Positions 35,770 through 46,235 of a stretch of DNA of 64,000 nt are shown here, one piece after another. The first letter of the stretch is position 1, and each line of letters starts with the position of its first letter. The position numbers and the translations under genes were made by a program. This stretch comes from Symsagittifera roscoffensis (Eukaryota > Xenacoelomorpha > Acoela > Convolutidae): positions 40,863,831 to 40,927,830 of the forward strand of contig NC_087070.1 in NCBI RefSeq assembly GCF_963678635.1, read 5' to 3'. A model generated the notes under the pieces. It was not told where the DNA came from. It searched no databases and worked only from the letters and a program-made list of their open reading frames with translations.

Positions 35770-35915
35770 TTTCAGCAGACGGCTCTAGAAAAATTTCAGA
35801 GTCATCAATCAACACCATCCCCCACCCCCCCCCCCCCCACCAGTGAATCCGCCTCTGCTATAAACAATATAACAATATCTTAAAAGATCGACAAACATTT
35901 CGATATTTTTTTGAA
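35770..35915 (-). mobile_element. hAT-like MITE fragment
   Basis: A C run followed by accagtgaatccgcctctg (terminus-like) near 35825-35857, with 'agatcgacaaacatttcgatattttt' typical of the family's 3' module alongside. Close to the exon 5 donor. Confidence 0.4.
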
Positions 35916-35924
35916 AGTGTTTAC

Positions 35925-36060
35925 CAAGGAATAAATGTTGCGTTTGGTGGATGGCGTGGAACACATCGTTTAGTACTGACTCAGCAAATATTCTCAGCGC
36001 CAAGTCTCTCAAATCAGCGCCCATGATCACGTAGTGCAGTCGGAAGTGAATCGTATGCAC
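35925..36060 (-). CDS. unidentified large gene, exon 5
   Basis: Residues about 244-288. The acceptor is ctcgcttaag|GTG (phase 0) and the donor is TTCCTTG|GTAAAC (phase 1). It reads VHTIHFRLHYVIMGADLRDL, then ALRIFAESVLNDVFHAIHQT and QHLFL. Confidence 0.75.
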
Positions 36061-36705
36061 CTTAAGCGAGAAGCGAGTACTTCAGGTGTTTTATGTTTTG
36101 ATATAACACTACAAATTTAATAGAGAAAAGTTGGTCAATATTTTTTTTCAGATTTTTTCCTCCTCAAACTGTTGTTTTCGGCCATTAAACTTGTGAAGTA
36201 TCCTGTCAATAAACGGAACGAATGGGATTTTAAAATTATTTTTGAACAAATTTGGGCTTTTTCGAAGTGTGCATATTTTTCAAACAGGTGAAATAATGAG
36301 TCCATGGATTATATTATGCTCCTACATTAGTTTAAGTGGTAGATCGTTTTTAACTATATTCGATATTGACCAAAGACTATATCAGCCGTTAATTTGTAAG
36401 AGAAACATCGTTAATTTGGTCCTATTTTAAGGAAATAGAGTTAATTTAGTTAGCTGGAGAAAGGGATTTTTTTTCAGTTGTTTCGATATTTTGTAAAAAA
36501 TACATTTTGTATATTAAGCGTTACATGATTTTGTATATTTGTTTGTTATATGATGACCTTGGAAATATGATTTTTTTTATTGCTTTGATTTGTCTTTTTT
36601 GAAGATTTGAAGTTGTGTTAGAAGTGTGAACAGAAGTGTGAAATGATTCGTGAAATGAAGATATAAGACTTAATTGTGGCTGTTTGGTTGGTTGTTCAAT
36701 TGTAC

Positions 36706-36858
36706 CTGTGGGTAGAATGTTCCGTGGAACGAGGCTGGGCCCACCAGGGAGAGGATTGCCTGGGCTGAGAAGCCCTCGTGATATACCAGAGTGGCCTTGG
36801 CTGGGGATATGCTGGACAACAGCCACTCGTACTCCTTCAACGCCACTGGGTTCATCGC
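36706..36858 (-). CDS. unidentified large gene, exon 4
   Basis: Residues about 193-243, 51 codons, phase 0 at both ends. The acceptor is cttgtttccag|GCG and the donor is CCACAG|GTACAA. It reads AMNPVALKEYEWLLSSISPA, then KATLVYHEGFSAQAILSLVG and PASFHGTFYPQ. Confidence 0.8.
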
Positions 36859-37869
36859 CTGGAAACAAGTCTCACTCGCTTTATATCAAAGTCATTTAAC
36901 TCTCCACGTTTTTATCAGCGCCATTTATCCAACTATCATCCACCCCCTCCCCCGCCCCCTGTGTTTTCATCTTTCGTAATTTAACCCCCCTTTCAAAAGG
37001 TGGTTTGGTTATCGTTATGATGAATATTAAAAAGAAGTTAAAAGAAGCCAAAAAATTGTCAAAAACAGGATACAAAAATTCTTTTTTGAAGAATTTTTGA
37101 AGGAGTTCTTTTTTGAAGGAGTTTTGAAGGAGTTTGTTGAGTTGTCCATTTTTTTGGAAAGTTTCGAAACTCAGCTGAACGAAACTATGAATTGCGCCTG
37201 AAAACAACAAAAACGCTAAAGCAAAAGATGATAAATAAAACGCTGTGCGCACACATTTTTTTCAGGAGTTCAAGTTCAGAAAATTTGGCAGAGAGTGTTC
37301 AAAAACTGCTTTGACTTTTTTTCAACATCTACCGAGTAGATTTTTTTAAATTTTAAAGTCATAAAAACTCACAAAACTCCCCCCCCCCCCCGTTTGTACG
37401 TTTTTGGGTGGAGACAAACACAAAGGTACTTTATACCATCTTCAAAAAGACCCTTTGCTTTTGGCCACTCGAACTAAACCTGCTCGAACTGAATCTGCTT
37501 TTGGCTACTCGAACTAAGTTTTTTTCTAAAAAAAAAGCGCTTAAGGTGTTACTATATGTCAACGATGTTGGAGGAGCATGCACCGATTGAAAAGCAACTT
37601 TTGGTCTAAGCGTTGCAAAATCTCCAAAAAGACAGAAATTTTTCCGCCAACGCAAAAAAAAAATGAAAACCCATGCACAAAACCTGCATTAGATCCTTGC
37701 AGTTAAGGGATTGGTTAAGAACTTATACCCAGATCGGGTTATTGATGAGATCTTGATTGTTTTTTTTCTCTAAGTTTCATAGACAAGCAGGTGTAGAGGC
37801 TTTTTAATGAAATTTAGACCTAACATACTTTGCAAAAAAAATACGCGAAGCTGACAATTTATTTCGTAC

Positions 37870-38153
37870 CTTAATAACACTAGCCAGTCCCCACACATTA
37901 GTGAACTTTCGCACGCCTGCCAAGTATGAAATGTCACTTAAATAAGTGGGCATGTTGAGAGCTTTGTTCACACTGTCCGCGGATATTTTGTTGAGGAAGA
38001 AGGCCTGGTTTTCCAGCTTGAGAGCCCTGTGGAACCCTGCGTGTGGATTGTAGGGCAGCTGGTCCTGTTCTAACAGACTCATGAGTACTTTGGAGAGAGT
38101 GAGATCTATTTTGTGTTCACGCATGTAGTTCACAAACACCGACATGTTGAAAG
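37870..38153 (-). CDS. unidentified large gene, exon 3
   Basis: Residues about 98-192. The acceptor is gatttttttcag|CT (completes Ala) and the donor is ATTAAG|GTACGA (phase 0). It reads FNMSVFVNYMREHKIDLTLS, KVLMSLLEQDQLPYNPHAGF, then HRALKLENQAFFLNKISADS. First structured part of the protein, all-helical in appearance. Confidence 0.8.
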
Positions 38154-38350
38154 CTGAAAAAAATCGAAAAAATTCAACTTTATAGCTGGGAAAATTTGTC
38201 ATAATCCATGAGGATTACCTATTTCATGCCATTAAATAAGGATCAAGGTAGAAAAAAAAAATCAGCTGTTCAGATGAAGTGACTATAACATACCGAGTTC
38301 CGAGTCTGTACTATAACATAAGTGACTATATTATTGGTGACTATAACATA

Positions 38351-38715
38351 CAGCGGCGGATTTAGGGGGGGGGGGGGGGGCGTAAACGCTTTGGGCGAAT
38401 ACCCCCCTCCCTCAGGGATTCGACCCCTGCCGACCCAAAGGGCCCTCCCTTGAACTATTTTGAGATATTCATTTTTGGCCGTTGGACCCCAAAATGTTTC
38501 TAAAGGCGCCTTTGGCGCCAATATATACTAATTTTGAGGGGGTAGCACGCGCCGAAAAAACGCATTTTTTTAGTCAAAAATCCTAAAATGTGCCTAAAAA
38601 CTAATTTTTGGCCCGTTTTTTCAAAATTTGGTCCAATCAGGGTCTTTTTAGTACTTTGGGAGAGCTCGGAAAATCAAATTGGTCGATCTAAAAAAAATCG
38701 ACAACATCGATAAGG
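38351..38715 (+). mobile_element. hAT-like MITE copy (right end lost)
   Basis: It starts CAGCGGCGGATTTAGGGG after ataacata, and contains gggattcgacccctgccgac, aaggcgcctttggcgccaat, gcacgcgccgaaaaaacgca and gatctaaaaaaaatcgac. The terminal CCGCC..CTG end is missing. Confidence 0.75.
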
Positions 38716-38999
38716 TTGGTTTTTTTTTACTTACACTTTTCCAAATTTTGTCTGTTAACAGCATGATATTCCCGCAAAGACCATTATATAAATCATTATA
38801 TACTGTGGTATGATAGTTTCTCCTTGGGGCAATTTTCTTATAAAAACAAAAGGAGCTGTTTGCAAAAAAAATCATGCCAACTTAAAAAAAGAAACTTTTC
38901 AATTTTTTGTATTTTTCAATTAAAACGGTTTCTTAAAACACTTGAGATGATAAATCGACATATTATGTTATGCGGGACCAACATATCTGTCAACTGTTC

Positions 39000-39239
39000 T
39001 TATGTTTTAAAAGAAACAGAAAAGCGTTCATCGTTGTAATCAAAAGGATGAGTAGTCAGACGTACATGGACAGATTTGAGATTGAATAAAAGAAAGCTAT
39101 TATTTGGAGACACAGAATAAGTTTTATTCAATAATTGCTTTTTGAGATCTGAATAAAACCCTTCATTAATAGCTGCATCCTGAATAAAAGCCACATTTTG
39201 ATTAGTACTAAAATTGATACCAGAAAATTTAAAATTCAT
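39000..39239 (-). CDS. unrecognised 79-aa ORF
   Basis: An ORF starting MNFKFSGINFSTNQNVAF with protein-like composition that ends 64 bases before the LTR-element border. No splice sites suit the large gene, and no family is recognised. It may be a fragment of another mobile element. Confidence 0.2.
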   Translation of the reverse strand: MNFKFSGINFSTNQNVAFIQDAAINEGFYSDLKKQLLNKTYSVSPNNSFLLFNLKSVHVRLTTHPFDYNDERFSVSFKT

Positions 39240-39303
39240 TTTCAGCCAAGAAATCTGAACGAAGGTTTAATAAGTATGTTTTCTACGCACATTTTTGCCT
39301 AAG

Positions 39304-39515
39304 TGTAGATTTCAGGGATTGCTTCTCTAGGTTAACGGCACCGCAAAGTGGTCCCTTTGGTAGTGAATTCAGCGGGGCGACCGAGATTTACTACTATCCA
39401 CAATCCCGAAAGGGTTAAGTTGGTGGCAACTACTCCGTACTGTATTCTGTTACTTGCTCCTTTCTATGATTTCTATGTATTCTGTTACTTCCTTTCTATG
39501 CTGTCTCGTCCAGGA
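39304..39515 (-). mobile_element. partial 3' LTR of a Ty3/gypsy-type element
   Basis: About 210 bases beginning TGTAGATTTCAGGGATTGC match the start of the segment at 41059 at over 90%, apart from a short deletion (near 39330) and local rearrangement near 39470. Here it joins straight to gag sequence, so most of the LTR and all of pol are missing. Confidence 0.75.
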
Positions 39516-39639
39516 CCATATGCGGGCTGCTGGGGATCTTCGGCATCCTCTGAAGCTGACGGTTTGGGTAGGGGCCCGACCGCGCCTGCTGATGGTTGCG
39601 GGGTTTTCGGGGCTGTAGAGGACCGCAGTGGTTTGTAAT

Positions 39640-40960
39640 GCAGGGGAACTATCGACCCTTCCTTGGGTCCTGTCCACAGGCTATCGCCGTGGAAATCCAG
39701 TGCGCATTCGTATAAAGTGACTGCACTTGCTCCGATTCAGTCGTCTGGTCGATGCGTTGTAGGATCCGGGGGGGGGGGCATCTGAGGACTCGGGGTTTGT
39801 TGGAGAGAGCTACTAAAAGGTGGGCTCCCACCGCTTGCTTGTTGATTCTTGAAGTTGGCCGGGACGAAACCTCCTTGGTATCCGTTCACTGTCCCGGCCC
39901 TCGGTAGTTTAAATGGTCAGCGGCTTTCTGGTGGCATTCTTTCGCGAAGTGCCCTGGCTGATGACATGCGTAGCAGTTGCCGCGGGAAGCCTGATTTTTC
40001 GCTCCGTAGCGTCCCACACCGCTGTTCTCGTAGCTCCGACGGTCATCTCCCAGATAGGGGTCGGGTCATATAGCTGCCGCGGCCGCTCTGTCTGTTCGGT
40101 TCGGGGTAGATTCTCCGGGTGGGGGCAGGAATAATAGAATTAACGAACCTACCCATCATTGCCGTCATGTTCTGCATTTGTGTCAGAAGGTCACTCTGCA
40201 CACTCACTAGTTGGTCTATCCTCGGGTCAGTGCCCACTGGTTGTCGTCCCGCACCGGTCGCCCCTGGAGTAGTCCGGGCGCTCTGTCCCTGACCTCCACG
40301 ACTGACTACGGCCACTAGCGCCGATACATCCTATGCTACTATCGCACGGCGCAGCTTCTTCCTGTTTCTGGCTCGGGACGATTTGTTCACCAATTCCAGA
40401 GCCTGAGCTCGGGCCACTGCCTGTGCCAAGCTCCCCAATTCTTCTGGTAGGATGAGGTCCTGCAGCTCCACATCATACAAACCGTCGATAAACTGTTCGC
40501 GGTTCATGTCGTCTCTAGCCTGAGCACCCACATTCGCAATCGCCACGTCGTCAAGGGATCTGACACGGCCGCATTCCCGCAGCCCTTCCTTGTCGCTCTG
40601 CATCAGGTTTTTGAACTCTTCCCTGACGCCTGCCTGAGCCTGGATTGGCATCATTCGCTGGTCAAGTTCGCTCAGCATTCCCCTTAAGGTGGGGTCTGGG
40701 AAGTCGTCGACTTCCTCTCTGAAGTGGGCTGGCATGCTCGTAAATTCATCAAGGGCACATCCCGTCAAACAGGTACGCAACACCATCCTGGCCTGTTCGT
40801 CTTCCCACCGATTAGCATCGGCAAACCAGGCGAAGTGCTTCCTCCAGTCCGACCAGTTCTGGTAGCTGTTGGAGGGAAAGCGGTCAGGTCGGATCGTTCC
40901 GAACCCAAACCTCCCCTGTTGCCTGTCAAGAGCATTTGCCACTGCAGCTTCTGCCATCAA
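39640..40960 (-). pseudogene. decayed gag of a Ty3/gypsy-like retrotransposon
   Basis: The first open part (40331-40960, 209 codons) begins MMAEAAVANALDRQQGRFGF and has the YQNWSDWRKHFAWFADANRW segment and helical layout of a gypsy-type capsid. An in-frame TAG interrupts it at 40331-40333; the same frame then continues to 40043. After a frame change, a CCHC zinc knuckle C-Y-A-C-H-Q-P-G-H-F-A-K-E-C is encoded around 39940-39980. No protease, reverse transcriptase or integrase follows. The breaks and missing pol mark it as non-autonomous or dead. Confidence 0.8.
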
Positions 40961-41036
40961 TGCGCGGTCTTGGTCGTTCGTTGTCTGTCAAAATCGTCCC
41001 GTTTAACACAGAATAATCGTAACTACAGTCCAGAAT

Positions 41037-41057
41037 AGGGCCCACCCAGGAGCGCCA
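41037..41057 (-). other. primer-binding-site-like sequence
   Basis: Directly inside the presumed 5' LTR the minus strand reads TGGCGCTCCTGGGTGGGC. It starts with the TGG expected for pairing with a tRNA 3' CCA and lies at the correct distance from the ...CTACA LTR end. The primer tRNA is not identified. Confidence 0.6.
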
Positions 41058-41058
41058 A

Positions 41059-43400
41059 TGTAGATTTCAGGGATTGCTTCTCTAGGCCCGTTCTCACTCT
41101 CTGGCTTAACGGCACCGCAAAGTGGTCCCTTTGGTAGTGAGTTCAGCGGGGTGACCGAGATTCACTACTATCCACAATCCCGAAAGGGTTAAATTGGTGG
41201 CAACTACTCCATACTGTATTCTGTTACTTGCCCCTTTCTATGCTTCTCTTGCGGCTGTCTCGTTCACTCTAGCCGATCACACGAGTTTTCAGTAATAATT
41301 AAATTCAAATAAATATTGCTCCAAATACAGAAGGGTCTAGTCGGCCTCAATTATAATCTAGTATTCTAATCAAAAGGAAAGGGTCCACGATCAATCGATA
41401 CAATTGCCTTATTGCAATTCGAGTTCCGAATCATTAGCCAACAATTGTCTCTTTTCTAGAGAATCCTAAGTTTTTAATTACCCAGAGTAATGCTACTTAA
41501 TCACTCAGTCCGACCTCACAATTCCTGATTCTCTAACTAACTGAGAACCAACCGTTCGCTCTCACAGCACAATTTTTCTTCTCTAGCTAACGAGAACCGA
41601 CTACTCTCTCTAGTAATTCACAGTGTTCTGCCTAAGGGTAAGCTGCTTGTTATTCTCTATAATATTTGTCTATTTGAGTTTTAGTTATAGTTAGAGTTAT
41701 GTCGTCCCTACAAGTCCTGATCTTTATTTTGGTACCCATTTCGCAAGGTTTTGACTGAATTCTTCGCCTGACGCCACTAGTCTTAAGTTCCAAATTCATT
41801 ACAGGCGTCTCTAACTAAATTGTGCAAATATCAAGTCCAATTTCACCTCCGAACCGAGGTATGTTTAATTGACCAATCTTCCCAAGGTTTTTATTTAATT
41901 GTCCCATTAACGTTCCAACCTCCCAGGGGTAGGGAAAGACCCTTTTTATGGGTCGCTAACTCATTCTAAGCATCTAAAATTCCGATCTACACTCTATTCT
42001 AATCCCGACCTTCTAGCTACCAGGGAAACGTAAATCGCTTATTAGGGGTCGAATTATGCCAAAAAGCCACCTCCGGGGAGCTAAGTAAATATCCCGTTCA
42101 TTCAAGTTATTTAGGAGTCCTACTGCCCATGCTATACCTCCGTTACTGTCAATTCTCTCTGGGACTACTTTTTTTAAACCCTTATTGCTATTCTATTAAT
42201 AGCGCATTCGCCAAGCCAAGTTGAACCCGATGTTTGCCAAGTTCACTTCAATTGATTCCACTGATTCAATTATACAATGTCTAAGCTATACCTTTTTCGG
42301 CTTCTCAATTATTCCCCAATAGGTAAGTTCCCTCCAAAATATTAGTAAGGTGACCGATTCTCATTCCCAAGGGTTGGGGTCGGATGTATACGCCTCTTTC
42401 CAGTGTTAATCCCGAGGTTTTCCATACAAATTTGGTTCTAAACACCTAAAGGTCAATTTGAGGTCACCCCGGGGTCACCCGGCGTCAATCTTCCATATTC
42501 AGGTATATAATTCCATTGTGGTCCTACCTACCAATTTTCATCAATATCCCGTTAATACTTCGCAAGTTATCCAATTTCTAAGGTCCATGATCACTTTTCC
42601 CGGGGAAAGGTTATTAGCACCGGAAGGAGTCGCCGGAGGGGTTTTACTTACATGGGGTCTTTTTTTGGGGATGAGTTGTAGTATCCGATGCCGCCATGAA
42701 ATCGATATGCCCTCGCTCATTATTTTGCTTAAATTGCCTACTTCCGGTTTAAAGGGTGATTTTCCAAAGTGCTAATAACTTCCGGTTCGGCCGCTGGATT
42801 TGGTTCAAATTATAACACAAGATGTACTTCGTTGCTACCTATGCTATCCTAAAGTTTTAGCTTCCTGCGTTCAGTGGGGTCCAAGAAACGACTCCCGGAA
42901 GTCGGGATTGGGTCTTATTGTATAGGGCATAAAACCGGAAGTGGGGGTCTGAGGGGTCTGGGTTTCTAAACTTAAGCTTTCCTTAAATATGTCTATGACA
43001 TACTATATTTTGGTTCCATTCCAACCGCAAGTCACCGAGTTCTGATAGGGCCATTTGCACTTCCGGGAACCGTTATCACTTGGGCCCGGGGAGACCGAGG
43101 TTTACGGATTTTTGCATGCCCAGGTCAAATCATCTCTAGTATCCGTCCTATGAGTTTCATAAACCTAGCCACAGTAGTTCCCATTTGGGGAGGTCCGCCG
43201 ATTTTACTTCACCTGAGTTTTCTGCCATAAGAGGGACTATATCTTTGAAGATTCAAACTTAATTTGGGTATGACTATTTGTTTACTTTTCTACTTATCGA
43301 ATTGATTTATCAATACCGAGTTATATACTTCTGATTAACCTTCACTACACTGCATGCATTTGTGATGGTAAACTCCCAGACGAAATATGAGTTTGTCGAA
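41059..43400 (-). mobile_element. presumed 5' LTR (long; outer border uncertain)
   Basis: It starts with TG (CA on the element strand) next to the primer site, and its first 200 bases are repeated at 39304. The C- and G-richer, non-coding composition, unlike the surrounding AT-rich intron, continues to about 43.2-43.4 kb, suggesting an LTR of over 2 kb. I could not locate a matching target duplication or the far TG, so the right border is a guess. Confidence 0.5.
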
Positions 43401-43539
43401 AAGTGTTAGGATCAACGATCCTATACTAAGAAAGAACTTTTTGTTTTAGTTGACCCCTAAATTTATCAAGAAAAATTATGCGAACTGCCTTGTTGAAAAA
43501 AATGAGGACTTAACCCATAAACTTCCTTGCGAGATCCCC

Positions 43540-44450
43540 GCATCCAGTTTCGAGCGTTAATAATCGATTATAATATGATTTTAGTACCAGTCTTACAAAA
43601 ACTGAGAAGAAATTGATTTTAATCAATTAACAATCGATATTAATCTCCCTTTTTGAAATCAAATAAAATCATTTAAAATACATTATAATCGATTATAATC
43701 AATTATTTTTATCCAAATTTCTAATTCATTTGTTTTGCAGAAAAATTCATTATAATTGATTATAATTGCTTCTAATCCCTTTTACTTCCCCATTTTGTCC
43801 TGGACCTTGCACATGAACTGCTTATTTTTTATGCTTTTTGTAGACTTTGATTTATGTGAAAAGTGGGAAAAAGTTTTGACAGATCTCAAATGAACGCAAA
43901 TTTAAAACGTTTTTACTTTTTTATTTTTTATTTCTTGATTATAGTTGTTTTATGATGTAAACTTTAAGTTTTTATGACCACCAAAATATCAGCACACTGA
44001 TTTAGTTTGATGATTTGTATAGAAAAGTTATATTTCACCTACCGCGGGATTCTTTCAACTAATATGATGGAAACTCTATAAAATTTTTTTGATGGTAAAA
44101 CTTTGCGTTTAGATGAACCAAAGAGTTACAAGAAATCTCACTTATGGAGATTTTCTGACAGAAAAAATATTATAATTTGTTATAATGGTTTCTAATAGAT
44201 TATAAGAGATTATAAGAGATTATTAGATATTATAAGAGACTATCAGAGATTATAAAAGATTTTCGGAAAAGTTATAATCAATTACAATTGATTATATTTT
44301 ATTATAATGTCACGAAAAATTTTATTTTCATAATGGATTATAAATCGTTGAAACATCTAAATTGGGCGTTTATAATTAGTTATAAGTTTGATAAAAGCAC
44401 AATTTAAATTGTAATTTAATCGATTACTTTATTTTTTTACTGAGTGCGGG
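43540..44450. repeat. AT-rich region with ATTATAATCGATTATAAT-type repeats
   Basis: The near-palindromic strings ttataatcgattataatcaa, gattataatatg, gattataagagattataaga and similar recur about fifteen times. No coding potential. Possibly a degenerate satellite or the remains of an AT-rich element. Confidence 0.5.
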
Positions 44451-44834
44451 TCAATTTGTAAAATCATAACGCGTAGTTGCTAATCACTCAAAGGGTCCTT
44501 TTTATGACATCCATTTTCGAGCAACCGACCCTGAAACTTAATTGAAGGTGCCTTTGGGGATCAACCGTACAATCTCTACCGCTAAGTGATCTACCGTAGA
44601 ATGCCCTCCCCAAGCAGGTATTAAATCTGAAAACTGATTCTGTATAAAAAATGCATTTCATTCAATCGAGCAAATAAGTGTGGTTCTAATATTTTCTTAT
44701 ATTTTTGTATGCGGAATTGCATTTGTATACTGTTAACTGCTTAGAATAATGTTTTAATTCATTTTTTTCAGTAAAGCGGTTAATTTTGAATCAAATCTAG
44801 GCTAATCTCAAAGTTAGTTCATCAAAAATCCATA

Positions 44835-45202
44835 TTCACCCCCCTTATCAATTTGGGAGGAAATTATAGGCGACAATATATACTTATTTCAATGTATACT
44901 AATTTTTGAATGGCGAAACCTTCAAAAAAGTGCCTAAGACATCGTTTGTGGCCTAGTTTTTTTTTTAAAAAAGATCGCTTGCGACCCAGAAAGCTTGGTG
45001 AGTTTACTTTTGGTGAAAAAGTGGTTTCTATTTGATATATTATATTATGATACTTATTTTTGTACATTATATATCTAAAAGGTGTTTTGGGGTATTTCGG
45101 AAAATCAATTTACTCAACGTAAAAAATATGGTCGACAAAGCTTTCGAACATTTTTTTGAAAAATCTACCCGCCCAATTGAAAAAACCCAAGATCTGCGCC
45201 TG
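44835..45202 (+). mobile_element. hAT-like MITE copy (left end lost)
   Basis: It contains aggcgacaatatatactta, aagtgcctaagacatcg and 'tatggtcgacaaagctttcgaa', and ends GATCTGCGCCTG at 45202, the family's right terminus. Confidence 0.55.
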
Positions 45203-45326
45203 ATCACGCGTGGTAGAAGGCCAATCATCCAGGGACCAACAAGCCAAAAATTAGATTACAATTTACAACATAATAATCCGTTATAATCGTTTACTTACGC
45301 CTAACCTTGGATGCGGATGAACTTAC

Positions 45327-45461
45327 CCAAGTCTTTGTTGTTGACAGGTAGTTGATACAACATGCGCACCAAGTTAGAAGTGTCCGGTCCAGTTTCGTCC
45401 TCAAACTCCGTGTCGTCCTCTTCATCACTGTCATCCACATACTGACTGCGACCCCTCAGAG
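45327..45461 (-). CDS. unidentified large gene, exon 2
   Basis: Residues about 53-97. The acceptor is ccttttctgccag|CT and the donor is GACTTGG|GTAAGT (phase 1). It reads LRGRSQYVDDSDEEDDTEFE, then DETGPDTSNLVRMLYQLPVN. An acidic cluster with possible casein kinase 2 type SDEED sites precedes the first predicted helix. Confidence 0.75.
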
Positions 45462-45804
45462 CTGGCAGAAAAGGTAAATTAACTTCAGGGGTGAGGGTCT
45501 TTTTCGGTTCTCTTATAAGTTAAAATGCTCCATTTAATTCATATTCAAAATTTGAAATTCAAAAGAATGTGATTCCAGAAAAACTTCACTCGGAAATTAA
45601 TGCAGCAGATTTGTCCTATTTTTAAGCCAACGTAAATTTTTTGAATTGGAATTAGAATTAGAGTTTTTGATTTTGAATTAAAGCTAAAAAAGACCCTCCC
45701 TAAGATTCAAACTCAATATATTTTCAAGCATTTCAGTTCTGGCCTTTGTTTTTGTTCCAGGGGTTTTTTGATATAATTTCATATAAATTTTTATCTCATA
45801 TCTC

Positions 45805-45840
45805 ATATATAATTAAGTGAAATTTCACTTAATTATATAT
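45805..45840. repeat. perfect 36-bp palindrome
   Basis: The arm ATATATAATTAAGTGAAA is followed immediately by its exact reverse complement with no spacer. It lies in intron 1 of the large gene, about 240 bases from exon 1. Confidence 0.95.
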
Positions 45841-46078
45841 AGGACCCCTTTTAAGTTTCGACATTGACTTATATCCTGTTTCACAGCATCCACTTTCAGG
45901 CGACCGAAAGTACCCTGAAATTTGTGGGGCCTATATATAAACATATACAAGTTTTTGGCCTGTTTCGTTAAAAATTTGCCAGGGAAAATTTAATAATTCG
46001 AAAAATCAGATTGCATTGAGATTTTTTTAAAAAAATTTAGCCACATTTATGAAATTGGAATTAAGTGAAAATTCATGC

Positions 46079-46235
46079 CTTCGAGATCAAACTCGTCAAT
46101 GCCGCCCTCTGAATTCGCTCCTCGCCCACTGACTGTGACGTCATCCCGCTGCCAATCTCTGGCTCGACTGGGCGCCGGCCGCTGTCTTGCTTCGCCTCCA
46201 TTGTTGCTTCTCGGCTGCTGCTGGCTCGTGCTCAT
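46079..46235 (-). CDS. unidentified large gene, exon 1 (start codon)
   Basis: Residues 1-52. It starts MSTSQQQPRSNNGGEARQRP at 46235; stops occur upstream in frame and the Met is the first available. Gln/Arg/Ala rich, then acidic GGIDEFDLE. The phase-1 donor that fits exon 2 is CGAAG|GCATGA, a GC donor. GTCA|GTGGGC, 48 bases earlier, would also fit but with a poor match. The exon is much more GC-rich than its surroundings. Start and end are both inferred. Confidence 0.6.

Larger units (their letters stand above)
5825..46235 (-). other. large unidentified gene, 21 exons, about 1,430 aa
   Basis: The model was built by hand from splice sites. All 20 junctions are compatible in phase and the exon lengths sum to 4,293 bases including the stop. 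Approximate residues: 1-97 disordered, Gln/Arg then Asp/Glu rich; 98-410 predominantly helical; 410-565 disordered Arg/Ser/Gly/Pro linker; 566-1370 predominantly helical, with few charged repeats and no signal peptide or obvious membrane span; 1370-1430 polar Gly/Ser/Lys tail. No catalytic motif, zinc finger, WD, kinase or GTPase motif is visible. It looks like a large cytosolic scaffold or trafficking-type protein, but this is only an impression. I compared it from memory with WASH, WAVE, CYFIP, MEKK4, FANCD2 and Mediator subunits and found no convincing match. Donors are GT except after exons 1, 10 and 19. Confidence 0.7.

Noticed and set aside
36521-36868. Overlapping ORFs on both strands around exon 4
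   Set aside because: Alternative frames of exon 4 (36706-36858), whose phase-0 frame is the only one joining its neighbours.
39348-40134. Plus-strand ORFs in the LTR element
   Set aside because: Antisense shadows of the GC-rich gag sequence on the minus strand.
5825-46235. Assignment of the large gene to WASH (strumpellin/SWIP), WAVE (CYFIP/NCKAP1), MEKK4, FANCD2 or MED23
   Set aside because: Size and helical content are similar, but the residue patterns I remember for those families do not line up beyond short chance strings.
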